In this document: positions 7,307 to 13,919 of the stretch, one piece after another | Numbering within the stretch: the first letter of the stretch is position 1 | How the letters are laid out: every line of letters begins with the position of its first letter | From: Cyanobacteria bacterium OH_PDB_112 | GTDB taxonomy: Bacteria > Cyanobacteriota > Vampirovibrionia > Gastranaerophilales > CAJFVJ01 | NCBI GenBank assembly: GCA_023457295.1 | Contig: JAEWLZ010000174.1 | Span: 1 to 14,637 of the forward strand | Direction of reading: 5' to 3' | Length of the DNA: 14,637 nucleotides | Notes under the pieces: generated by a model | Databases searched by the model: none | Seen by the model: the letters and a program-made list of their open reading frames with translations, nothing else | What the model was told of the DNA's origin: nothing | Translations under genes and position numbers: made by a program

Positions 7307-7891
7307 ATGGACAGAGTATCTTTTGGTTCGAATATAAATGTTTTACCATATGATAAATTTATGATGAAGTATTTTTATACTCCTGGAATTAAAGTTGCAG
7401 AAGGGGATGAAATTCCTGTTATAGACAAATTTGTAGGGACTTATGGTTTGTCCTGTTGTGTGGGAGGTTGCGTCAATAATTCCGAAAAAGCCCTGGCTTT
7501 TCATTATTCATCTGCGATAGATGGAGTTAGTCCTTATATTGAAAGCCTGGGAAAAGGTTTAAGAGGACTTGTTGCGGGAGGTGATGATGAGACACCATCT
7601 ATTGTAAGTTTTTTTGTTGATATTTTTAAAAAAAATAATATTGATTTTTCTGTAATAGCAGAAGACTTGGAAGTATATAAAGGAGATAAAACAGGGGCTG
7701 TGACAAATTTTGTTTACTCGAAAATTGATGATACTTATAACTTGGGTATCAGAACAGTCGAAACATTACAAGACTTGTTTAAAACTATGAAAACAATACT
7801 TATTTCAGATAATGACAGGCTGTTTTTTGATAGTAAAGAAGTCACTAAATCTGAATTGCAAAAAGCTTTGGAATCTCGTGGAAAGCTCTAA
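7307..7891 (+). CDS. Putative divergent CheD-like (Cys/His deamidase fold) protein
   Basis: The 194-residue protein has the pattern T45-x-G-L-x-x-C51-V, then H66. CheD glutamine deamidases have T-x-G-L-G-S-C-V with the catalytic Thr and Cys six apart, as here, and the His 17 after the Cys (15 here). Further on, VAGG (89-92), a helix (about 98-110) and NIDFSVIAED (111-120) parallel the IAGG-helix-strand order of CheD. The first CheD helix seems shortened and the C-terminal 45 residues are extra. C50, C51 and C55 lie close together, so metal or disulfide chemistry is an alternative. The Shine-Dalgarno is weak. No chemotaxis genes are nearby. It converges with dnaB and overlaps it by four bases. 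The family comparison is from memory and unverified. Confidence 0.45.
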   Translation: MDRVSFGSNINVLPYDKFMMKYFYTPGIKVAEGDEIPVIDKFVGTYGLSCCVGGCVNNSEKALAFHYSSAIDGVSPYIESLGKGLRGLVAGGDDETPSIVSFFVDIFKKNNIDFSVIAEDLEVYKGDKTGAVTNFVYSKIDDTYNLGIRTVETLQDLFKTMKTILISDNDRLFFDSKEVTKSELQKALESRGKL

Positions 7892-9237
7892 AAATCCACA
7901 ACTTTTGTTGTCGGATTTTTGAATTTTGTAATATTTGATTGGAACAAAAGATTTACGCTTCCAACAGGACCGTTACGCTGTTTTGCGATGATAATTTCCG
8001 CTTTTCCTTTAGATTCAAGGTTTTCAGGGTTATAATAATCATCACGGTAAATAAACATAACTATATCTGCATCCTGCTCGATAGATCCTGATTCACGAAG
8101 GTCAGAAAGCATAGGTTTTTTGCTTTGTCTTCCTTCTACAGCTCGAGAAAGCTGAGAAAGTGCTATAACAGGGACATTAAGCTCACGGGCAAGCTGTTTT
8201 AAACCTCTTGATATAGCAGAAATTTCTTGAACACGGTCAAAACGACCTTTATCGGATCCCTCCATCAACTGCAAATAGTCAATTGCAATAAGTCCCAAAT
8301 TACCATGTTCAATAGTAAGTCTGCGGCATTTTGCACGAATATCCATAACATTAACAGCAGGTGTATCATCAATAAAAATAGGAGCATCAGCAAGTGTACC
8401 CATAGATTTTGTTAAAGCGGCCCAATCTTCAGACTGCATATGACCGGAGCGAAGTCTTGAAGCATCAATTTCCGCATGAGAACACAAAAGTCTTTGCACA
8501 AGCTGATCTTTGGACATCTCTAATGAAAATATCGCAACAGGAACTTTCTTTTTAAGTGCCACATTCAAAGCTATATTTAGAGCAAATGAAGTTTTTCCCA
8601 TTGCCGGACGAGCGGCTAGAATAATCAAATCTGATTTATTTAAACCCGATGTTTGACTATCCAAATCATAAAAACCTGTCGGAACACCTGATAATTCATT
8701 GCGATTGTTATACCTGGCTTCAATTTGTTCATAACTTGTAACAACAAGGTCTTTTACATGAATCAAATCCGTAACGGTCTTTTTTTGCGCAATTGAAAAA
8801 ATCATTTTTTCCGCTGTATCAAGCGTAGCATCTGAATTCCCTTCATCATAAGCCGTTGCAATAATTTCATTCCCTGCGACAATAAGCTCTCGTAAAGTAG
8901 CTTTTTCTGAAATAATTTTGGCATAATGCTCAATATTTGCAGTAGTTACAACATTAAAAGCAATATCATTTATATACGCCCTGCCGCCCGCTTTTTCAAG
9001 TTTATCAGCATCACGAAGATACTCAGAAACAGTTACGATATCAACAGGCTCATTCTTATTAAATAAATCAAGAATAGCAGAATACAAAACTCTGTGTGCC
9101 GGCTTATAAAAGCTCTCTGCAGAAAGCATTTCTATTACTCGGGTAATCGAAACGGGATTTACAAGCAAAGCACCAAGTAAAGCCTCTTCGGCTTCAACAC
9201 TTTGCGGTGGGACTTTTCCTATCTTCTCCTGTAACAC
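7888..9237 (-). CDS. dnaB: Replicative DNA helicase DnaB
   Basis: DnaB is the hexameric 5'-3' helicase of the replication fork that also binds primase. The N-terminal domain starts with VPPQSVEAEEALLGA and is followed by a RecA-like motor. From the GTG start, Walker A is ARPAMGKTS (210-218), SLEMS is at 238-242, Walker B is LIAIDYLQL (316-324), SQLSRAVEGR is at 361-370, LRESGSIEQDADIV at 380-393 and KQRNGP at 419-424. No intein interrupts these sites. An upstream in-frame TTG (9258) lacks any Shine-Dalgarno and sits too near the -10 box. The GTG at 9237 has GAGG (9243-9246) five bases upstream and gives 449 residues, so I prefer it. It follows hisH by 73 bases and has its own -10. Confidence 0.96.
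   Translation of the reverse strand: MLQEKIGKVPPQSVEAEEALLGALLVNPVSITRVIEMLSAESFYKPAHRVLYSAILDLFNKNEPVDIVTVSEYLRDADKLEKAGGRAYINDIAFNVVTTANIEHYAKIISEKATLRELIVAGNEIIATAYDEGNSDATLDTAEKMIFSIAQKKTVTDLIHVKDLVVTSYEQIEARYNNRNELSGVPTGFYDLDSQTSGLNKSDLIILAARPAMGKTSFALNIALNVALKKKVPVAIFSLEMSKDQLVQRLLCSHAEIDASRLRSGHMQSEDWAALTKSMGTLADAPIFIDDTPAVNVMDIRAKCRRLTIEHGNLGLIAIDYLQLMEGSDKGRFDRVQEISAISRGLKQLARELNVPVIALSQLSRAVEGRQSKKPMLSDLRESGSIEQDADIVMFIYRDDYYNPENLESKGKAEIIIAKQRNGPVGSVNLLFQSNITKFKNPTTKVVDF
7890..7920. terminator. Bidirectional terminator embedded in the converging 3' ends of dnaB and its neighbour
   Basis: AAAAATCC (7890-7897) pairs with GGATTTTT (7913-7920), and ACAAC (7898-7902) pairs with GTTGT (7907-7911). 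This gives 13 base pairs with one bulged C (7912) and a TTTT loop. Both strands read as A-run, stem, T-run, so it can stop transcription either way. It encodes the last codons of dnaB, and both genes' stop codons lie at its left edge. Only four pairs are GC, so strength is uncertain. Confidence 0.6.
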
Positions 9238-9271
9238 AATTTCCTCAAGTTGAATCAATAATTATTATTTT

Positions 9272-9277
9272 ATTATA
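9272..9277 (-). promoter_or_regulatory. Candidate -10 box for dnaB
   Basis: A perfect TATAAT on the minus strand lies 34 bases before the preferred GTG start. No convincing -35 hexamer is seen at the right distance, so this is a partial promoter match. It would give a leader of about 28 bases from the GTG, but almost none for the upstream TTG. Confidence 0.35.
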
Positions 9278-9310
9278 TCCGATAAAAATGCTTAATGGTG
9301 AAAAGTTTTG

Positions 9311-9898
9311 TTACAGTTTTAACCATTTTTTGAAAACTTTTACTCCCGCATCGGCACTTTTTTCCGGGTGAAACTGCATTGCTATAATATTTTCTTTTTC
9401 AACCGATGCCGCAAACCTCAAATAATAATCACTATAAGCTGAAACTATATCAGTATTTTTGGGGCTTACATAATATGAATTAACAAAATAATAGTAACTG
9501 TCCTCCAAGACAGAATTATTGGAAGTAGTTTCTATTTTGTTCCAACCTATTTGAGGAATCTTACCTTCGGTAAACTTTAAAACATCACCTTCTAAAATGC
9601 CAAGACCTTTTACATCAGGTGCTTCTTCACTTCGTTCAAAAAGTATTTGAAGACCTAAACAAATACCTAAAAAAGGCTTTCCCTCCGAAACTGACTCTTT
9701 AATTCCATCAACAAATCCACAAACTTCAAGGGCTTTCATAGCCTGAGCAAAATGCCCTTGCCCCGGAAAAATAAGTTTATCAGCTTTTTTGATATCTTCA
9801 GGTTTAGTAGCTATAAAGTAGTCCTGCTCCAAAAATAAAAGCATATTTTCAATACTTTTGAGGTTTCCGGAACAATAATCAATTATTCCGACTTTCAT
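9311..9898 (-). CDS. hisH: Imidazole glycerol phosphate synthase, glutaminase subunit HisH
   Basis: HisH hydrolyses glutamine and channels ammonia to HisF, which makes IGP and AICAR in histidine biosynthesis. The 195-residue length is typical of this class I glutamine amidotransferase. The catalytic triad is C80 in LGICLGLQ (77-84), H177 and E179 in FHPEKS (176-181). The N-terminus VGIIDYCSGNLKS (3-15) is also characteristic. The oxyanion loop reads PGQG (45-48) where HisH proteins I know usually have PGVG. The ATG overlaps the hisB stop as ATGA, and AAAGGTG inside hisB provides the ribosome-binding site. The partner hisF is not in the window, so the synthase genes are split. Confidence 0.95.
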   Translation of the reverse strand: MKVGIIDYCSGNLKSIENMLLFLEQDYFIATKPEDIKKADKLIFPGQGHFAQAMKALEVCGFVDGIKESVSEGKPFLGICLGLQILFERSEEAPDVKGLGILEGDVLKFTEGKIPQIGWNKIETTSNNSVLEDSYYYFVNSYYVSPKNTDIVSAYSDYYLRFAASVEKENIIAMQFHPEKSADAGVKVFKKWLKL

Positions 9899-10479
9899 AA
9901 AACACCTTTGGTAGAAGGAACAGAATCTTTATAAAGCTGATTTATTGAACAAGCTTCGGCTAAAGCTCTGGCAAAAGACTTAAAAATTGCTTCAATTTTG
10001 TGGTGAGTATCTTCACCGTAAAGAAGCGAAATATGAATTGTAGAAAGACTTGCCACCGAAAAACTGTTAAAAAAATGCTTTAGCAAAACAGTTTCAAAAT
10101 CACTGACACGTTCTTCTTCGATTTTTGCATCCACATTAGAATAAGGACGACCGCTCAAATCAACTGCCACAAGAGCAAGTGACTCATCCATAGGAAGAAG
10201 CATCTTACCGTAACGATTTATTCCTTTTTTATCTCCGAGAGCTTTTTTAAAGACTTCACCAAGTGTAATCGCAACATCTTCTACCACATGGTGCGTATCT
10301 TTATCGTGAGAAACAACTGTCAAATCTATATCAAAATGCCCATGCGCCGCAAATTGTTCAAGCATATGGTCAAAAAATTTAATTCCCGTAGAAAAATTTT
10401 TTTGTCCGCTTCCATCCAGATTCAAACTAACTTTCACTTCTGTTTCGAGTGTTTTTCTTTCATAATCTGCTTTGCGCAT
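9895..10479 (-). CDS. hisB: Imidazoleglycerol-phosphate dehydratase
   Basis: This single-domain HisB converts imidazole glycerol phosphate to imidazole acetol phosphate, using manganese in a 24-subunit shell. The 194-residue length fits the monofunctional form. Metal ligands sit in the usual places: H38 in FFDHMLEQFAAHG (35-47), H63-H64 and E67 in THHVVED (62-68), and H159-H160 and E163 in DTHHKIEA (157-164). PMDESL (96-101) and SGRPY (109-113) are conserved, and the product ends with the family-typical STKGVL. In enterobacteria HisB carries an N-terminal HAD histidinol-phosphatase; that domain is missing here, while a HAD domain is fused to the upstream HisC. The start codon overlaps the hisC stop by one base (TAATG). 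Confidence 0.96.
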   Translation of the reverse strand: MRKADYERKTLETEVKVSLNLDGSGQKNFSTGIKFFDHMLEQFAAHGHFDIDLTVVSHDKDTHHVVEDVAITLGEVFKKALGDKKGINRYGKMLLPMDESLALVAVDLSGRPYSNVDAKIEEERVSDFETVLLKHFFNSFSVASLSTIHISLLYGEDTHHKIEAIFKSFARALAEACSINQLYKDSVPSTKGVL

Positions 10480-12188
10480 TATCTTAACTCCCTGAGTTTG
10501 ACTACGTCATTTACGTTATTTAATACTACCATAGCCCCATTTGTTTTCAAAAGTTTTTTAAATTCTCCTGACTTGTTCTGCTTTGTCAAAACGCCTATAC
10601 CTTGAACTTTAGCCGAAGCAGCGGCTTGCATATCGTCTATCGTATCTCCAAAATAGAATACATTTTTGGGTTTAAGCTTACTCATAAGCATAAAAAGTCC
10701 GTAAGGATTAGGCTTTTGCAAATCATTATCCAAATCATCCATTGAAATAATTTCAGAAAAGAATTTTTTAATCCCGAAAAATTCAAGCGTAAAAAGGGCT
10801 TCTTTTTTAGGGCGACCGGTAAAAACTGCCAACTGATGATTTTTAGCAAGATTTTTCAAAACATTTTTACAAATAAGAAGTTCTTCATTTTGAATAAATC
10901 CTTCACCATTTTGACCAAAATAAAATTCTTGAAATTTTTCTATAATAAGATTTTTTTCTATAAGAATACCGCTTTGCTCAAGCAAATATTCAGTCAAATC
11001 CCAGTCATTATTAAGCCCGCCAAGATTTTTAGCTTCCTGAATTTTTTCAGTTAAAAGCTCTTGCCCTGAAAAATGTTCATAAGTTTTTTTTATTGCGAGC
11101 CTATAAGAATTTTCCACATCAACCAAAACACCATCCATATCAAAAACTACAAGGTTTTTAACCTTAATAACTTCAACAAGTTTTTTGGCGGATTCCAAAG
11201 GAGGAATGGTAAGCCTAAAATGATTTTTTAAAATCCCGTCATTGAAAATTTTAGTCTTAATCCCATGAAGCAAAAGTCTTTCATTAACAGCTGTTGCTTT
11301 TTCTCCAAAATCCACACATAAAAAATTCGTTGACGACGGATAAACCGTAGCAAATTCAGAAAGTTCATTAACCAAATATTCTTTTGATTTTTGAATTTCA
11401 CTTTTAACATGTTCAAGATGCTTTTTGTCCGAAAGTGCTGCTATGCCTGCCAAAGCCGCAATAGCATTAACATTGCAAGGACTTGCGATTACTCTTATAT
11501 AATCTATGTTTTTCTTGGCAGAAATTATATACCCAAGCCTTAAACCGGCCAGAGCAAAATCTTTTGACATAGACTTAACAACAGCCACATTAGAAATTTT
11601 TTGAGTCAAATGGGCATAACTTTTATTGGCATAAGTTCCATAAGTTTCATCTATCATAACAAGAGCATTTTTGGAATTTTGAATTATCCGCATCAAATCA
11701 TCATCAGAGATAACCTCTCCTGTCGGACTATTGGGACTGGTTACTATTACAAGTTTTGTTTTATCATCAATCGCCGCCAAAACATCTTCTATCGGATAAA
11801 CCCACTTTTCTTTATATTCGACTTCACGAAATTCCGCATCGGGAATCCTTGCATAAATCCTATTCATTAAAAAATATGGCGAAGCTGTGACAATATTTTC
11901 ATCAGATTCAACAAAGGTATTTACTATATAGTTCAAAGCTTCATCAGCACCGTTTGTGGGTAATACTGACTCCATCGGAACGTTTCTGTCGAAAGCTATT
12001 GCTTCAATCAATTTTTGATAACTTGGATAAAAACAAATATCTGTCTTAGTTATTTTTTTTATGGCATCCAAAACTTTTGGAGAAGGACCTATTAAATTTT
12101 CATTAAAGTCCAGCTTTAGAAAATATTTTTCATCTAAAGTCGGCTCATATCCTCTTGCGTTTTTAAGCTGTTTTTTAGGTTCAACCAT
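10479..12188 (-). CDS. hisC: Fused histidinol-phosphate aminotransferase / HAD phosphatase
   Basis: Two full domains lie in one 569-residue frame. Residues 1 to about 342 are a class I/II PLP aminotransferase of the HisC type. It has LDFNEN (26-31), NGADEAL (79-85), SPNSPTG (151-157), D180 in IDETYGTY, the PLP lysine K209 in SMSKDFALAGLRLGY (206-220), and R325 in the FRLTIPP stretch. Residues from about 344 to 569 are a HAD-IA hydrolase with all four motifs: FDMDGVLVD (349-357; nucleophile D350, acid D352), TGR (457-459), K492 in QKPNP, and GDTIDD (514-519). The HAD part probably supplies histidinol-phosphatase, the step after HisC, but substrate is inferred from context. AGGAAG precedes the ATG, which lies three bases after the glycosyltransferase stop. 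Confidence 0.9.
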   Translation of the reverse strand: MVEPKKQLKNARGYEPTLDEKYFLKLDFNENLIGPSPKVLDAIKKITKTDICFYPSYQKLIEAIAFDRNVPMESVLPTNGADEALNYIVNTFVESDENIVTASPYFLMNRIYARIPDAEFREVEYKEKWVYPIEDVLAAIDDKTKLVIVTSPNSPTGEVISDDDLMRIIQNSKNALVMIDETYGTYANKSYAHLTQKISNVAVVKSMSKDFALAGLRLGYIISAKKNIDYIRVIASPCNVNAIAALAGIAALSDKKHLEHVKSEIQKSKEYLVNELSEFATVYPSSTNFLCVDFGEKATAVNERLLLHGIKTKIFNDGILKNHFRLTIPPLESAKKLVEVIKVKNLVVFDMDGVLVDVENSYRLAIKKTYEHFSGQELLTEKIQEAKNLGGLNNDWDLTEYLLEQSGILIEKNLIIEKFQEFYFGQNGEGFIQNEELLICKNVLKNLAKNHQLAVFTGRPKKEALFTLEFFGIKKFFSEIISMDDLDNDLQKPNPYGLFMLMSKLKPKNVFYFGDTIDDMQAAASAKVQGIGVLTKQNKSGEFKKLLKTNGAMVVLNNVNDVVKLRELR

Positions 12189-12191
12189 TTT

Positions 12192-13511
12192 TTATACTTC
12201 CTGCGGCTGTTTTTCCGGCTCCAAAACTCCATGGTTTGTTTTACCCCAATCCATTGACCGAGTTGAAAAAATGATTTTTGGAATTATACAAATAACAAGC
12301 GGTGACCAAAAAAGCACCAAATAAACAGCTGTTTCAATAGATTGCTTAAATGTATCAACATAAGACAAATTTTGATAACGGCGTAAGCTGTATAAAAGCC
12401 CGGCAACAAAAAATAAAGCAAGCCCAATAGCAAGAGCAAAAGAAGACATCATATTATTCGGGTAACCCTGAATCCATTTAAAAGTCTGCATAATACACTC
12501 TGAAACAAGCCAAAGAGGCAATAAAAATTCTGCGATATAAGCAAGCATATCAACTCTTGCAAAAAGAGAAATTTTATCAGAAGTAAGCATTTGGTCAAAA
12601 TAATCCAAATATCTTCTGACACTTCCTTCAATCCAACGTCTACGTTGTTTAATTAAAGCCTTGAAAGTCAAAACGGCTTCTTCATAAACTTCAACATTAA
12701 AGCAAAATCTTACATCCCAACCTTTGAGATGAAGTTTTGTGGACAAATCCAAATCATCGGTAATTGAATAATTATTCCAACCATCAACATCAATAAGGGC
12801 TTCACGCTTAATTAACTGCCCATTACCGCGAAGTTCCACCGCTCCTTTTATAGAGTCGCGACCGCATTGAAAGTGACTATCAAGAGTAAGTTCATTATCC
12901 TGGCAGCGTGTTAAAAAATTAAAATCACGATTGGAAACAACTTTTCTTGCCTGCACAGCACCAACATCTTTTGGAGCAAGCTTAGGCAAAATTTTATTTA
13001 AAAAATCGGGTTTTATACGAGCATCGGCATCAAAAACACAAATAACTTCTCCTTGAGCAAAATCCATAGCTTCATTCAAAACAGCGGATTTTCCCGGAAA
13101 AGCATCTTGTTCACGCACAAGAACTTTCATCTTGTCCTGATAAACGGTTTCATATTCAAATAAAACTTCAGCAGTATTGTCAGTACTTCTGTCATCAATT
13201 ACGATAAGTTCAAAATTTTCATAATCCAAAGACATAATATTTTGAATAGTATTGCCTATTACCATTGCCTCGCAATGACAAGGAACCATAATACTTACAA
13301 AAGGTCTGTAAGAATTATCTTCAACAGGAGGATTTTTTTTGTGCTTTCTTTTTTGGTGTTTATAAGCAATATTTACAAGTACCGTATACCCCACCACAAA
13401 GCCCATAAGCAATATAAAAGCCGGTTGTTGAGGCATAAAATAATTGAATGTAACCAAAAATGACCACAAGGAGAAAAGCATTAGTATTAAAAGAATTCTA
13501 TCTTTCACCAT
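12192..13511 (-). CDS. Membrane-bound family 2 glycosyltransferase (processive, BcsA/PgaC-like)
   Basis: The 439-residue protein has two N-terminal membrane segments (about 6-26 and 31-50), a cytoplasmic GT-A domain, and three C-terminal membrane segments (about 317-337, 356-376, 393-415). Catalytic features of processive GT2 enzymes are all present: VIDDRSTDNT (104-113), FDADA (160-164; metal-binding DxD), TDDLDLS (251-257; catalytic base region) and QRRRW (289-293) as the Q-x-x-R-W acceptor motif. It should extend a beta-linked polysaccharide from a UDP-sugar and export it; the sugar cannot be told from sequence. No partner export gene is nearby. GGAG precedes the ATG by four bases. It lies 51 bases after mrnC and three before the hisC fusion, so it probably shares the his transcript. 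Confidence 0.9.
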   Translation of the reverse strand: MVKDRILLILMLFSLWSFLVTFNYFMPQQPAFILLMGFVVGYTVLVNIAYKHQKRKHKKNPPVEDNSYRPFVSIMVPCHCEAMVIGNTIQNIMSLDYENFELIVIDDRSTDNTAEVLFEYETVYQDKMKVLVREQDAFPGKSAVLNEAMDFAQGEVICVFDADARIKPDFLNKILPKLAPKDVGAVQARKVVSNRDFNFLTRCQDNELTLDSHFQCGRDSIKGAVELRGNGQLIKREALIDVDGWNNYSITDDLDLSTKLHLKGWDVRFCFNVEVYEEAVLTFKALIKQRRRWIEGSVRRYLDYFDQMLTSDKISLFARVDMLAYIAEFLLPLWLVSECIMQTFKWIQGYPNNMMSSFALAIGLALFFVAGLLYSLRRYQNLSYVDTFKQSIETAVYLVLFWSPLVICIIPKIIFSTRSMDWGKTNHGVLEPEKQPQEV

Positions 13512-13562
13512 AAATCTCCGAATCTGAACTGAATTAATATTACCACAAAAGATAAATACAGA

Positions 13563-13919
13563 CTACAAAAGAGTTTTAATTATATCAAACATACTATTCA
13601 GTCTTGCTTTATCATTTATATACCAGTAGCCTATCAAAACTTCAAAAGCTGTACTAATTCTATGCGCAGGGCGATTTGACTTGCCTGATGCCAAATTTCT
13701 GCCACGACGAGACATTTCTTTTTCATCTTCAGTAAGATAAGTGTCAATTTTTTCAAGCAATTCAGCCTGAAATTCCGCATTTACAAGAGCAATGGTAATT
13801 TTGTGCAACTCATTAGGTACTTGTGTTCGATAAATTGTAATTTCACGCACAAAAACTTCCCAAACAGCATCTCCCATGTGCGCATATGAACGCAAATCAA
13901 GCATTACTCTACTATCCAC
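13563..13919 (-). CDS. mrnC: Mini-ribonuclease III
   Basis: Mini-III is an RNase III catalytic domain without an RNA-binding domain; in Bacillus it matures 23S rRNA. The 118-residue product shows AHMGDAVWE (13-21) with catalytic D17, PNELHK (35-40), RRGRN (71-75) and STAFEVLIGYWY (89-100) with catalytic E93. The chosen start is GTG, with AAGG suitably spaced, overlapping cysS by 16 bases. An alternative ATG at 13904 overlaps the cysS stop as TAATG and would shorten the product by five residues. The longer form fits the family better, since relatives have more residues before the AHMGDA motif. The cysS-mrnC order is as in Firmicutes. Confidence 0.92.
   Translation of the reverse strand: MDSRVMLDLRSYAHMGDAVWEVFVREITIYRTQVPNELHKITIALVNAEFQAELLEKIDTYLTEDEKEMSRRGRNLASGKSNRPAHRISTAFEVLIGYWYINDKARLNSMFDIIKTLL

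Noticed and set aside
8227..8415. Open frame on the + strand inside dnaB
   Set aside because: It is antisense to conserved helicase motifs, has no ribosome-binding site and gives a low-complexity peptide. Other antisense frames in hisC, the glycosyltransferase and cysS were rejected for the same reason.
8541..8640. Possible intein at the DnaB Walker A site
   Set aside because: The Walker A and following motifs are continuous and DnaB has its normal length, so no insertion is present.
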